Source of the DNA: Williamsia soli
GTDB taxonomy: Bacteria; Actinomycetota; Actinomycetes; Mycobacteriales; Mycobacteriaceae
Assembly: GCF_017377795.1 (NCBI RefSeq)
Contig: NZ_JAFRDR010000002.1
Span: 795,223-859,222, forward strand
Reading direction: 5' to 3'
DNA length: 64,000 nt
Shown: positions 1-8,255 of the stretch, one piece after another
Position numbering within the stretch: the stretch's first letter is position 1
Layout of the letters: every line of letters starts with the position of its first letter
The notes under the pieces: model-generated
The model's input: only the letters and a program-made list of their open reading frames with translations
The model's database searches: none
Told to the model about the DNA's origin: nothing
Position numbers and translations under genes: made by a program

Positions 1-1343
1 AGCATCGACAGCACCATGTGCGCGATCATGTGCATGCTGAACAGCGCGGGGGCGTATTTGCCCAACCCGGACGACGTGGCGAACAACAGCGCCGCACAGC
101 CCAGCATCCAGGCGATCGTGCGGCCGATCGGCCACGCGTCACCGCGACGACGGAGCCTGATCACTCCCCGCAGATAGACGGCGGCCATGGCGATCGCCAA
201 GGTCCCGAAGAGCAGGTCGAAGCGCCAATCGGTCAGCAGGCTCCCGAAGGTCGGCGCTTCGTCGATCCGATATCCGAGTACGAGTTCGGCGGCCGGCATG
301 TCCGCCGGGTTCACGTTGGCAGGCGGTGGAGTACGCGAGAGACCGACCGCGATACCGAAGGTCGCCGCGAACACGAGCAGCTCGACGAATGCGAATCTGA
401 CGAACGGCTTACGCTCGCCGTCGTCGGTCAAGGCCGGGATGGTCGTACGACGATGCCAGGCGCCGAACCCGCCGAGGATCACCAAGGCGGAAAGTTTTGC
501 GAGCACCAGTTGCCCGTAGGTCTCGGTGAAGAGTTGATCGATGTGCACGCGAACGAGAGCGTTGATGACACCGCTGGCACCGACGACGATGAAGCACCAG
601 AAGGCCACCCGCGAATACCGCCGGGCTGCGAGCGCCGTGAACTGCCCACCCCCGCGTGCGTAGGCCAGCAGTGCGAACAGGCCACCCATCCAGAGGCAGG
701 CGCCGACGATGTGCAGGATCAGACTGTTGGTGGCCACATCGTGGCTTCCGCCGGTCGAAGAATGCCCCGCGATGGCTATCGGCATCAGCGTCAGCAACGC
801 CAACGGCACAGTGATGAGGGTCCAGGTCCATCGCAACGCGATCCGGGCGACGATCGCGCAGATCAGAGCGAAGATCGCCGTCCACAACCATGATCGCGCA
901 TCGGCCACCTGGTCGAAGGCTGTCGTCATGCGATCGACGGTGAGGGTCTCCGACAACGGAAAGCCGGACGCATCTGAGATCGTCAGCGGGATCATGAGCA
1001 GTGCCGCGATCGCCCAGACCAACGCTCCCACCGATGCGAACCGGATTGCGCGGTACCCGCCGACGTCGAGAATCCCGTCGGGTTGAGGCGGAACGAAGAA
1101 CGCTGCGAACAGCGCCCCGCCCACGGCCACCACGGCACCGATCTCGCCGATCGTCTGCACGGTGGGCAGCCCGTAGCGTGTCAGCGCGCCGGGATCACCG
1201 ACGCCGGCCAGATCCAGCGCCTCACTCGCGGAGATCGCGGTGACAGCAATAGCAACGGCGGCCGCAACCCAGGCCAGCACCCAACCGATGCTCGCCGCGG
1301 CACTACGGCGGATGTCGATCGAATCGGCGCTCGGCGTACTCAC
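1..1343 (-). CDS. CopD/CtaG-type membrane protein (partial, 3' end outside window)
   Basis: Reading leftward from a GTG at 1343 gives about 447 codons without a stop, running off the window edge. The product is almost entirely hydrophobic, with at least nine membrane segments. The first part (about residues 20-340) resembles the CopD copper-resistance domain. The last visible residues contain a FSMHMIAHMVLSM stretch, the histidine-rich helix typical of the CtaG cytochrome c oxidase assembly domain. The order CopD then CtaG matches the actinobacterial fusion exemplified by Rv0102. The expected role is copper handling or oxidase assembly at the cytoplasmic membrane. The GTG start is supported by a TACCCT -10 box 6 nt upstream. 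The function is inferred by family. Confidence 0.8.
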   Translation of the reverse strand, partial: MSTPSADSIDIRRSAAASIGWVLAWVAAAVAIAVTAISASEALDLAGVGDPGALTRYGLPTVQTIGEIGAVVAVGGALFAAFFVPPQPDGILDVGGYRAIRFASVGALVWAIAALLMIPLTISDASGFPLSETLTVDRMTTAFDQVADARSWLWTAIFALICAIVARIALRWTWTLITVPLALLTLMPIAIAGHSSTGGSHDVATNSLILHIVGACLWMGGLFALLAYARGGGQFTALAARRYSRVAFWCFIVVGASGVINALVRVHIDQLFTETYGQLVLAKLSALVILGGFGAWHRRTTIPALTDDGERKPFVRFAFVELLVFAATFGIAVGLSRTPPPANVNPADMPAAELVLGYRIDEAPTFGSLLTDWRFDLLFGTLAIAMAAVYLRGVIRLRRRGDAWPIGRTIAWMLGCAALLFATSSGLGKYAPALFSMHMIAHMVLSM

Positions 1344-1349
1344 TCTTTC

Positions 1350-1355
1350 AGGGTA
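1350..1355 (-). promoter_or_regulatory. -10 box of the CopD/CtaG gene, leaderless layout
   Basis: TACCCT on the minus strand with 6 nt (GAAAGA) to the GTG at 1343. Transcription would start at or next to the start codon, although GAAAG could also act as a weak ribosome site. Confidence 0.5.
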
Positions 1356-1433
1356 GGCACCGCGCCGGTGTGACTTGCGTCCGCCCGCTCGAGCCGGGGC
1401 CGATATACTCACTCGCGCCGGTTGCACCGGCAT

Positions 1434-1510
1434 GCCTCCGTAGCTCAGGTGGATAGAGCAAGAGCCTTCTAATCTCTAGGTCGCAGGTTCGAGTCCTGCC
1501 GGGGGCACCA
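1434..1510 (+). tRNA. tRNA-Arg (TCT)
   Basis: A full cloverleaf can be drawn: acceptor GCCTCCG/CGGGGGC with one T-G pair, D stem GCTC/GAGC, anticodon loop CTTCTAA giving anticodon TCT, and T stem GCAGG/CCTGC around TTCGAGT. The 3' CCA is encoded at 1508-1510. The last base pair of the anticodon stem is C-T, a small irregularity. Confidence 0.93.
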
Positions 1511-1600
1511 CGTTTGTCGAGGACTACGTCCCGAGATCGGGACGCTGATCGGTCCTGCAGGTATACCGTCGAGTGTGACGTCCACCACACGGAGGTTGCC

Positions 1601-1999
1601 ATGCAACTGTGGATACAAAGCCACGTCGTCGAGCGCCTGACATTCGATGACAATCTGACCCTGTTCTTCAACGGCCATCACGAGTTGGTGTTGTGGGTGC
1701 CGTTCTCACTCACCTCGCCACCGGTCGGCGGGCGCGGAATCGATCACGACGACATCGACCCCGCGCGCGTGATCCCCGAGCAGCGCCCCCTGTTCACGAT
1801 GCTCGGCCACCACTGTGATGTCGCCGAGTGCGACGACCACGGCGCATTGCATCTCGAGTTCGGTGACGGCAGCTCCATCGACCTTCCCACCGACCCGAGC
1901 CGCCCATCCTGGGAGCTGTTCGCCAAGCGCCGCGGCTACGCCACGTGCGAACGGACCGACGAGGTCCGCATCATCGAGCACCATCACGCGGTGTCCTGA
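1601..1999 (+). CDS. DUF6188-like hypothetical protein
   Basis: An acidic protein of about 132 residues starting MQLWIQSHVVERLTFD and containing the pattern LTLFFNGHHELVLWVPF. This resembles small actinobacterial proteins of the DUF6188 type, whose biochemical function is unknown. No signal peptide, membrane segment or metal-binding motif is visible. The ATG at 1601 is chosen because a good GGAGG ribosome site lies 6-10 nt upstream; the frame stays open further upstream, but that part is low-complexity and runs towards the tRNA. It sits alone between tRNA-Arg and the HNH gene. The family assignment rests on remembered sequence resemblance. Confidence 0.7.
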   Translation: MQLWIQSHVVERLTFDDNLTLFFNGHHELVLWVPFSLTSPPVGGRGIDHDDIDPARVIPEQRPLFTMLGHHCDVAECDDHGALHLEFGDGSSIDLPTDPSRPSWELFAKRRGYATCERTDEVRIIEHHHAVS

Positions 2000-2084
2000 C
2001 CGCCAACTCTTTCGCGCCCGCGGGCTTGTCACACCCCTGATCTACACTTCGAACAAAGATTCGATGGGAACATCAGGGGGCGGC

Positions 2085-3401
2085 ATGATCGGCATCCAAG
2101 AGGTATCTCTGCTGCGAACGCAGTTGCAAGAGTTGGACTTCGACGTATCGCCGACGGAGTCGGTTGACCAGCTCACGGCCCTCGAAGAACTCAAAGCATC
2201 ATGTGCGGCGGCGCAAGCCAGCGCGGTGATGAATCTGAATGTCAAACGCCGCGCAGAGCATCGCGCCCAGGGACTTCCGGAGAACAAGGTCGGAATGGGA
2301 GTGGCCTCAGAGGTCGGACTCGCCGCGCGCGTCTCACCCAGCCGTGGGAGTCGGATGCTGGGCTTCGCCCGCGCCCTGGTCGACGAGATGCCCCACACGA
2401 TGGCCGCGCTCCGATCCGGCCTGCTCTCGGAATGGCGCGCCACCATTCTCGTCAGGGAAACCGCGTACCTCGACCTCACCGACCGACAGGCCATCGACGC
2501 GGAACTGTGCCGCGATCCAGCTGCACTCCACGGGATCGGTGACAAGAGACTCGAGGCGCGAGCAAAAGCCCTGGCGTATGAGCTCGATCCACACGCAGTG
2601 GTCGCCCGGGTCGGCAAAGCCGAGAAAGACCGCAGGGTCACCTCACGCCCGGCACCTGATTGCATGGCCTCGGTCACCGCCTTGCTGCCAGTCGCCAAAG
2701 GAGTCGGGGTGATCGCCGCGCTGCGCCGTGCCGCCGACCTCCACACCGCCGAGGGGGATGGACGCTCGCGAGATCAGATCATGGCCGACGTCCTGTTCGA
2801 GCGAGTCACCGGATGCACCGCGGTCGACGGACCTCCCGTCACGGTGAACCTGGTGTTGTCGGACTCTGCGCTGATGGGCAAGACGAACGGCGCGGCACAC
2901 GTCCAGGACTACGGACCCATCCCTGCCGAGATCGCGCGCCAACTCATCGCCACCGCCGCCGGGCGCGACACCGAACTCGCGTTGCGTCGGCTCTACGCCC
3001 GACCTGCAACAGGCGCCCTGGTGGCGATGGAATCAGTCGCGCGCACGTTCCCCAAAGCCCTCGCACTTCTGATCCAGCTTCGTGACCAAACCTGTCGAAC
3101 ACCGTTCTGCGACGCTCCGATCCGCCATATCGACCACATCGAACCGCACGCTCGCGGCGGTCCGACCACAGACAAAAACGGCCAGGGCCTCTGTGAATCA
3201 TGCAATCACGCCAAACAGGCACCGGGCTGGCATTCCGAGAGCAAGTCGCCAGGGGGTGGCCGGCATACGGTGACCGTCACCACCCCGACCGGCCATCGGC
3301 ACACATCGGTGGCCCCAGCGGTGAGCGTCAGATCGTCGACGCGAACCATGCCATCGGCCAGCCGGGTCGAGACCCATCTGTATGAGCTGGTCGCCGCGTA
3401 G
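2085..3401 (+). CDS. DUF222 / HNH endonuclease domain protein
   Basis: A protein of 438 residues. The first 300 or so form the helical DUF222 region. The C-terminal part carries an HNH nuclease motif, with RHIDHIEPHARGGPT followed by GLCESCNHAKQ, which supplies the catalytic His and metal ligands and a Cys pair typical of this group. These 13E12-type proteins occur in many copies in Mycobacterium, Rhodococcus and Gordonia. They are often thought to behave as selfish or degenerate mobile nucleases, but their biological role is unsettled. The ATG at 2085 follows a run AGGGGG; an in-frame ATG at 2064 is possible but less well placed. No inverted repeats or target duplication flank it. Confidence 0.85.
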   Translation: MIGIQEVSLLRTQLQELDFDVSPTESVDQLTALEELKASCAAAQASAVMNLNVKRRAEHRAQGLPENKVGMGVASEVGLAARVSPSRGSRMLGFARALVDEMPHTMAALRSGLLSEWRATILVRETAYLDLTDRQAIDAELCRDPAALHGIGDKRLEARAKALAYELDPHAVVARVGKAEKDRRVTSRPAPDCMASVTALLPVAKGVGVIAALRRAADLHTAEGDGRSRDQIMADVLFERVTGCTAVDGPPVTVNLVLSDSALMGKTNGAAHVQDYGPIPAEIARQLIATAAGRDTELALRRLYARPATGALVAMESVARTFPKALALLIQLRDQTCRTPFCDAPIRHIDHIEPHARGGPTTDKNGQGLCESCNHAKQAPGWHSESKSPGGGRHTVTVTTPTGHRHTSVAPAVSVRSSTRTMPSASRVETHLYELVAA

Positions 3402-3418
3402 GAGTAACCACATCGGAC

Positions 3419-3465
3419 TATGAACTCCGGACATATGAACACTGTTGCATAGTGCCCTGTTGCAT
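3419..3465 (+). repeat. Two pairs of direct repeats, both with 15-bp period
   Basis: TATGAAC occurs at 3419 and 3434, and TGTTGCAT at 3443 and 3458, each pair spaced 15 bp. They fill the space just upstream of the PadR -10 box, which makes an autoregulatory operator plausible. Confidence 0.45.
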
Positions 3466-3468
3466 TGG

Positions 3469-3474
3469 TATGGT
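3469..3474 (+). promoter_or_regulatory. -10 box of the padR-like gene, leaderless layout
   Basis: TATGGT, then 6 nt, then the GTG at 3481. No Shine-Dalgarno is present, so the transcript probably begins at the start codon. Confidence 0.55.
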
Positions 3475-3480
3475 TCCGCC

Positions 3481-4038
3481 GTGGCCCTCGAACACGCGAT
3501 CATGACCTCGCTGGCTGAGCGACCCGGGACCGGTTACGAGATCGGTCAGCAATTCACCCGGTCGATCGGCCACTTCTGGTCTGCCACCCATCAGCAGATC
3601 TACCGAACGCTCAAAAAGCTGCACGCCGATGGATTGGTCAGTTACGAATCGGTCGCGCAAGACGGAAGGCCGGACAAGAAGGTCTACACGTTGTCTGCGG
3701 AAGGCCGTGTGGCTCTGCGGGAATGGGTCAGCTCCCCTACCGAACCCCGCCAGTTACGCGACGAATTGGGCGTGAAGATCCGCGCCGCCGAATCCACCGA
3801 TCTCCCCGACCTCATCGCCGAACTGCGGCGTCACCGCGCACTCCACGAAGAGCGCCTGCGCCTCTACCAAGAATTCGAGAAAGACGACTACCCCGATCCC
3901 GATTCCCTGAACTTGCGCAAGCTCAAGCAATACCTCGTGTTGCGCGGCGGCGTCCGTATCGAGGCCGGATTCATCGAGTGGTGCGACGAGGTGATCGGCG
4001 CACTCGAGAGTGTTGTCAGCCGAACGCCTGAAGTCTGA
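3481..4038 (+). CDS. PadR family transcriptional regulator
   Basis: A protein of 185 residues with an N-terminal winged-helix domain (ALEHAIMTSLAERPGTGYEIG, then HFWSATHQQIYRTLKKLHADGLV) and a helical C-terminal dimerisation region. This is the two-part layout of longer PadR regulators. It probably represses a nearby promoter until a small aromatic or other ligand binds. GTG 3481 is chosen because PadR proteins start close to this LEHAIL-type segment and a -10 box fits. Only 39 bp separate it from the flavin oxidoreductase, so the two are probably cotranscribed and functionally linked. The ligand cannot be read from the sequence. Confidence 0.85.
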   Translation: MALEHAIMTSLAERPGTGYEIGQQFTRSIGHFWSATHQQIYRTLKKLHADGLVSYESVAQDGRPDKKVYTLSAEGRVALREWVSSPTEPRQLRDELGVKIRAAESTDLPDLIAELRRHRALHEERLRLYQEFEKDDYPDPDSLNLRKLKQYLVLRGGVRIEAGFIEWCDEVIGALESVVSRTPEV

Positions 4039-4077
4039 ACATCGCGGTCAGCCCCCGCGGACGAAGAAAGGTTTCAT

Positions 4078-6123
4078 ATGACTAGTCCATACCCGAAGTT
4101 GTTCGAACCGTTGACGATCAACAAAGTCGAACTGAAGAACCGCGTCATCATGGGTTCGATGCACATCGGCCTCGAGGACCGGATCTGGGACGTCGACAAA
4201 CTCGCCGCCTACTACGCCGAGCGCGCTCGCGGCGGAGCGGGACTCATCATCACCGGCGGCATCGCCCCGACCCGCGCGGGCCTGCTCATGCCGTTCGGCG
4301 GCAAACTGACCAACAAGATCGACGTGATTCGGCATCGCCGACTGACCAGCGCCGTGCACAAAGAAGACGGCAAGATCGCGATGCAGGTCCTCTACGCCGG
4401 CCGCTATGGGTACACGCCGTTCAAGTTCGGTGTGAGCTGGGAGAAGTCACCGGTTCACCCGTTCCAGCCGATCAAGATGACCAACGCGATCATCAAACAC
4501 GCAATCTGGTCGTTCGGCCGTTGCGCGAAACTCGCGCAGGACGCAGGTTACGACGGTATCGAGATCATGGGCGGCGAGGGCTACCTGCTGAACACCTTTC
4601 TGTGCACTCGTACCAACAATCGCACCGACAAATGGGGCGGCAGCACCGAGAATCGCCAACGAATCGTCGTCGAGATCGTCAAAGAGATCCGCAAGCGAGT
4701 CGGACCCGACTTCATGGTCATCATGCGCCAGTCCATCGCCGATCTGGTCAAGGACGGCCAGACGTGGGACGAGATCGCCTTGCTCGCACGTAAACTCGAG
4801 CAACACGGCGTCGACGCCATCAACACCGACATCGGCTGGCACGAGGCGCAGGTCCCGACCATCGTCACCTCGGTTCCGCGCGGCGCCTTCGTCAGCTACA
4901 CCGAGCGGCTTCGCGAAGAGGTGTCGATCCCGTTGATCGCCTCCAACCGCATCAACACCCCTGAACTCGGCGAGCAGATCCTCGAAGGTGGCCGGGTGGA
5001 TGCCATCTCGATGGCGCGGCCGTTGCTCGCCGACCCAGAGTTCGCCAACAAAGCCAAAGAGGGACGTGGCGACGAGATCAACACCTGCATCGCATGCAAC
5101 CAGGCCTGCCTCGACCATGCGTTCGTCGGCAAGAAGGTGTCATGCCTGCTCAACCCGCGAGCAGGTCGCGAGACCACACTCACCCTCGGCCTCACCAAGC
5201 GGTCCAAGCGGGTCGCGGTCGTCGGGGCGGGTCCGGCCGGACTCGCCGCTGCGGTCTCCGCTGCGAAACGCGGGCACGAAGTGCACCTCTACGAAGCAGG
5301 CCCGAGCATCGGAGGCCAGTTCTCGATCGCCGCTCGAATCCCCGGCAAAGAAGAGTTCTCCGAGACCATTCGGTACTTCACCACCGCACTGGCAGTCACG
5401 GGAGTGCACGTTCACCTCAACACGTGGGCAAGCGCCGATGACCTCATCGCGCAGAAGTTCGATGACGTCGTCGTTGCCACCGGCGTGACGCCGCGCATGC
5501 CCGACATCCCGGGTATCGATCACCCCAAGGTGCTCTCCTACGCCGAAGCGGTTCTGGGGCACAAGAAGATCGGTAAGACCGTCGCCGTCATCGGTGCCGG
5601 GGGTATCGGCTTCGACGTCACGGAGTTCTTGACGGTCGACGACTCCCCCACCCTGAACATCAAGGAGTGGGAGCACGAATGGGGCATCACCGACGATCTG
5701 ACGGTCCCCGGTTTCGTCGGCAGACCGCGACCCACCCCCGCCGTTCGCACGGTGTTCTTGGTGCAGCGCAAATCCGGCCGCCAGGGTAAGACACTCGGCA
5801 AGACGTCAGGTTGGGTGCACCGCGCAACCGTGAAGATGAAGGGCGTGGAACAGATCTCGGGTGCCAGCTACGACAAGATCGACGACGAAGGCCTGCACCT
5901 GAGCTTTGCGCCCAAGGAAGAGGGTGGCGAGCGCATCCACCGAATCCTCGACGTCGAGACCGTGGTGGTCTGTGCAGGTCAGGAATCGGTGCGCGATCTC
6001 GTCGATCCACTGACTCTGGGCGGCGTCAACACCCATGTCATCGGTGGCGCCGACGTCGCCGCAGAACTCGACGCCAAGCGCGCGATCCGCCAAGGTACAG
6101 AGGTCGCGGCCAGTATCGTCTGA
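4078..6123 (+). CDS. FAD/FMN iron-sulfur ene-reductase, 2,4-dienoyl-CoA reductase family
   Basis: At 681 residues this has the length and domain order of the 2,4-dienoyl-CoA reductase/trimethylamine dehydrogenase family. It comprises an old-yellow-enzyme TIM barrel (about 1-330), a 4Fe-4S motif C-x2-C-x3-C-x11-C starting at residue 337, an FAD-binding GAGPAG around residue 382, and an NAD(P)-binding GAGGIG around residue 505. Such enzymes pass electrons from NAD(P)H through FAD, the cluster and FMN to a conjugated double bond. The substrate may be a dienoyl-CoA, a steroid or another enone. It lies behind a PadR gene and in front of a strong terminator. A GAAAGG ribosome site precedes the ATG. 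Confidence 0.88.
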   Translation: MTSPYPKLFEPLTINKVELKNRVIMGSMHIGLEDRIWDVDKLAAYYAERARGGAGLIITGGIAPTRAGLLMPFGGKLTNKIDVIRHRRLTSAVHKEDGKIAMQVLYAGRYGYTPFKFGVSWEKSPVHPFQPIKMTNAIIKHAIWSFGRCAKLAQDAGYDGIEIMGGEGYLLNTFLCTRTNNRTDKWGGSTENRQRIVVEIVKEIRKRVGPDFMVIMRQSIADLVKDGQTWDEIALLARKLEQHGVDAINTDIGWHEAQVPTIVTSVPRGAFVSYTERLREEVSIPLIASNRINTPELGEQILEGGRVDAISMARPLLADPEFANKAKEGRGDEINTCIACNQACLDHAFVGKKVSCLLNPRAGRETTLTLGLTKRSKRVAVVGAGPAGLAAAVSAAKRGHEVHLYEAGPSIGGQFSIAARIPGKEEFSETIRYFTTALAVTGVHVHLNTWASADDLIAQKFDDVVVATGVTPRMPDIPGIDHPKVLSYAEAVLGHKKIGKTVAVIGAGGIGFDVTEFLTVDDSPTLNIKEWEHEWGITDDLTVPGFVGRPRPTPAVRTVFLVQRKSGRQGKTLGKTSGWVHRATVKMKGVEQISGASYDKIDDEGLHLSFAPKEEGGERIHRILDVETVVVCAGQESVRDLVDPLTLGGVNTHVIGGADVAAELDAKRAIRQGTEVAASIV

Positions 6124-6140
6124 TTTCGCTGGGCCATCAG

Positions 6141-6175
6141 GAGGCCTCCGAGGCAGATACCCCCTCGGAGGCCTT
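6141..6175 (+). terminator. Rho-independent-like terminator after the ene-reductase
   Basis: A 12-bp perfect stem (AGGCCTCCGAGG with CCTCGGAGGCCT) and a 9-nt loop, followed by TTC rather than a long T-run, 18 bp after the stop codon. It separates the padR/ene-reductase unit from cmrA. Confidence 0.75.
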
Positions 6176-6197
6176 CTCCAGCCCATGCACGGCCGGT

Positions 6198-6203
6198 TAC
6201 GAT
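6198..6203 (+). promoter_or_regulatory. -10 box of cmrA, leaderless layout
   Basis: TACGAT, 7 nt, then the ATG at 6211, with no Shine-Dalgarno between them. Confidence 0.5.
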
Positions 6204-6210
6204 CTGCGCC

Positions 6211-7014
6211 ATGGGTATTCCAGCACCATCATCGTCGGCCAGGGCCGTGGTCACCGGGGCCTCATCGGGAATCGGCGAAGCTCTGGCCACCGAATTGGCC
6301 CGTCGTGGTCATTCACTGATCCTCGTGGCACGCCGTGAAGTGATCCTGCAGGCCACCGCCGTCGACCTCGCAGAACGGTTCGGCGTCGAGGTCGAGGTGA
6401 TGGCGACCGACCTGTCTGACCCCGAAGCCACCGCTGCGCTGTGCGACGTGCTGGCCGGTCGCGAGGTCTCCATCCTGTGCAACAACGCGGGGATCGCCAC
6501 ATTCGGTCCCCTGGCCGAGCTCGACGCGGAATACGAGCGGGCGCAGGTCCGCCTCAACACCGTTGCGGTGCACGATCTCACCCTCGCGGTGATCCCCCAG
6601 ATGGTGAAGCGGGGTTCCGGCGGGATCCTGATGGTGGGATCGGCAGCAGGAAACATGCCCATCCCCAACAACGCAACGTACGCGGCGTCGAAGGCCTTCG
6701 TGAACAGCCTGTCCGAATCCTTGCGCGGCGAGGTCGCCGCCGACGGTGTCCACGTCACGCTGCTCGCTCCCGGGCCGGTCCGGACTCAGACGCCCACCCC
6801 CGAAGAAGCCAGCATCGTCGACCGTGTGGTCCCAGACTTTTTGTGGAACTCGAGCGAGTATGTCGCGAAGTCGAGCCTCGATGCCTTGGAGCGCAACAAG
6901 ATGCGCGTTGTCCCGGGCGTGCTGTCGAAGTCGATGTCCGTCGCCGGGGGCTACATTCCCAGAAACCTGACCGCACCTATCGTCGGCCGGTTCTACCGAA
7001 AGTTCGGCGACTGA
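6211..7014 (+). CDS. cmrA: Short-chain dehydrogenase, mycolate reductase CmrA homologue
   Basis: A 267-residue classical SDR with the dinucleotide motif TGASSGIGEA (about 15-24), the NNAG motif (about 91-94), and the catalytic Ser plus YAASK (Tyr and Lys near 153-157). The start MGIPAP and the C-terminal stretch LERNKMRVVPG agree closely with my memory of Rv2509, the homologue of the corynebacterial mycolate reductase. That enzyme reduces the 3-oxo group of newly condensed mycolate before it is attached to the wall. The neighbour orn also matches the Rv2509-Rv2511 order. It probably acts at the inner face of the membrane with NADPH. Confidence 0.88.
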   Translation: MGIPAPSSSARAVVTGASSGIGEALATELARRGHSLILVARREVILQATAVDLAERFGVEVEVMATDLSDPEATAALCDVLAGREVSILCNNAGIATFGPLAELDAEYERAQVRLNTVAVHDLTLAVIPQMVKRGSGGILMVGSAAGNMPIPNNATYAASKAFVNSLSESLRGEVAADGVHVTLLAPGPVRTQTPTPEEASIVDRVVPDFLWNSSEYVAKSSLDALERNKMRVVPGVLSKSMSVAGGYIPRNLTAPIVGRFYRKFGD

Positions 7015-7352
7015 TTCATCGCTTGCGCCGCGCCGTCCCGAAGATCGACCTCGTGATCTCTCGTCCGGCCGCCGACGCCGCGGAGCGCCGAACGAGGTGA
7101 TCGTCGCCCGGATCGGCACCCCGATACCTGCAGTGCCCAGCGACACGAACTCCACCGTCGAACCCGTCGGCGTCCAGTCGTCGCCCGTGTCGATGGCCCT
7201 GGCGGCCACCTTGTCGTTGGTCGTGCCAGGCCGGCTCAGCCCATTAACCGGCCGCGATTTCTCGGGCAGGCGAAACTGGCTCGGTCACGGTGGACTGTCC
7301 TCTCGAGAGACTTGTCTGCTGGCAAAGACTATCGCTGAACTATGGTGCAAGG
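7015..7352. other. Intergenic 338 bp with an unexplained coding-like stretch
   Basis: No confident gene lies here. On the minus strand a frame open from a TGA near 7292 leftwards has strong GC3 bias over roughly 7100-7280 and reads TNDKVAARAIDTGDDW and then TVEFVSLGTAGIGVPIRATI. It has no convincing start or ribosome site. It runs without its own stop into the antisense of cmrA, so it may be the remnant of a lost gene. The right end (7341-7352) holds the orn promoter. Confidence 0.4.
7341..7346 (+). promoter_or_regulatory. -10 box of orn, leaderless layout
   Basis: TATGGT, 6 nt, then GTG at 7353. Confidence 0.5.
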
Positions 7353-7952
7353 GTGCAAGACAAACTTGTGTGGATCGACTGCGAGATGACCGGGCTGCAA
7401 TTGGGCAGCGACAAACTCATCGAGATCGCAGCCCTTGTCACCGACAGCGAACTGAACATCCTCGGGGACGGTGTCGACGTGGTCATCCACGCCGACGACG
7501 ACGCCCTCGCTGCCATGCCTGCGGTGGTGAAAAAAATGCATGCGGCCTCGGGCCTCACCGAAGAGGTACGCAAATCCACGGTGACGGTCGAGGAGGCCGA
7601 GAAAATGGTCCTCGATTACCTCCGCAAAGAGATCGGTAGCTCAGGTGCGGCCCCCTTGGCGGGCAACTCGATCGCCACCGACCGGGGCTTCATCACGCGG
7701 GACATGCCCAAGCTCGACGGCTACCTCCATTACCGCATGGTGGACGTCAGCTCGATCAAGGAGCTGTGCAGGCGCTGGTACCCGCGGATCTACTTCGGGC
7801 AGCCGGAGAAGGGCCTGTCCCATCGGGCGCTGGCGGACATCCGCGAGTCGATCCGGGAGCTCAAGTACTACCGGGCAACAGCCTTCGTGCCGCAGCCCGG
7901 ACCCGAGTCGGCGGCGATCGAAGAGGTCACCAAAACCCTCGGTCCTGCATGA
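7353..7952 (+). CDS. orn: Oligoribonuclease
   Basis: A DEDDh 3'-5' exonuclease of 199 residues that degrades 2-5 nt RNA fragments, and also pGpG, to mononucleotides in the cytosol. The family motifs are all visible: WIDCEMTGL near the N-terminus (Asp and Glu metal ligands), [12 protein letters not shown] in the middle, and [12 protein letters not shown] with the catalytic His and Asp. The length is normal for the family. GTG 7353 gives the expected start [13 protein letters not shown] and fits a -10 box. It is followed by tRNA-His as in M. tuberculosis. Confidence 0.95.
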   Translation: MQDKLVWIDCEMTGLQLGSDKLIEIAALVTDSELNILGDGVDVVIHADDDALAAMPAVVKKMHAASGLTEEVRKSTVTVEEAEKMVLDYLRKEIGSSGAAPLAGNSIATDRGFITRDMPKLDGYLHYRMVDVSSIKELCRRWYPRIYFGQPEKGLSHRALADIRESIRELKYYRATAFVPQPGPESAAIEEVTKTLGPA

Positions 7953-8034
7953 TTTCGCCTGGCCAGATAACCGATTGGAATTCCTGCCCGGCATGCCGCT
8001 AGAGTAAGTCCCTGGTTCCGCTAGCGGTACCGAT

Positions 8035-8108
8035 GGTGGGCGTAGTTCAGTTGGTAGAGCACCAGATTGTGATTCTGGCTGTCGCGGGTTCGAGTCCCGT
8101 CGTCCACC
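8035..8108 (+). tRNA. tRNA-His (GTG)
   Basis: Acceptor GTGGGCG/CGTCCAC, anticodon loop with GTG flanked by CAGAT/ATTCTG, and T arm GCGGGTTCGAGTCCCGT. A G at 8035 can supply the extra -1 guanosine of tRNA-His. CCA is not encoded. Confidence 0.93.
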
Positions 8109-8115
8109 CCGACAA

Positions 8116-8153
8116 GAAGGTCTGTCCCGCATCACGCGGGGCAGGCCTTCTTT
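8116..8153 (+). terminator. Terminator of tRNA-His
   Basis: A hairpin with arms GAAGGTCTGTCCCGC and GCGGGGCAGGCCTTC (two non-Watson-Crick positions) and a 5-nt loop, followed by TTT. Confidence 0.8.
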
Positions 8154-8169
8154 CATTCACGACAGGCAA

Positions 8170-8245
8170 ATCCGCTCCACCTACAGAAATCCGCTCCGCT
8201 TCCAGGGTTCTGGAAGCGGAGCGGATTGACGGAAGTGGAGCGGAT
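8170..8245. repeat. Nested inverted repeats between tRNA-His and the L,D-transpeptidase gene
   Basis: An inner pair of perfect 18-bp arms (8188-8205 and 8210-8227, around a GGTT loop) lies inside an outer pair of 11-bp arms (ATCCGCTCCAC at 8170-8180 and GTGGAGCGGAT at 8235-8245). All arms share the core TCCGCTCC. It starts about 20 bp after the tRNA terminator and ends 10 bp before the transpeptidase stop codon. It could serve as the terminator of that minus-strand gene or as a REP-like element. Confidence 0.8.
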
Positions 8246-8255
8246 CAGGACCTGG

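Noticed and set aside
2085..3401. Intein or group I intron homing nuclease for the HNH gene
   Set aside because: The protein is a free-standing DUF222-HNH chain with its own ribosome site. It is not embedded in a host gene and shows no splicing-domain motifs.
1434..4038. A small genomic island inserted at tRNA-Arg (DUF6188, HNH, PadR)
   Set aside because: No integrase and no second copy of the tRNA 3' end was found downstream. The HNH family is common as a resident gene in these genera.
6313..7209. 298-codon minus-strand frame over cmrA and the following spacer
   Set aside because: Most of it is antisense to a complete cmrA. Only the part outside cmrA looks coding-like and is reported separately as a possible relic.
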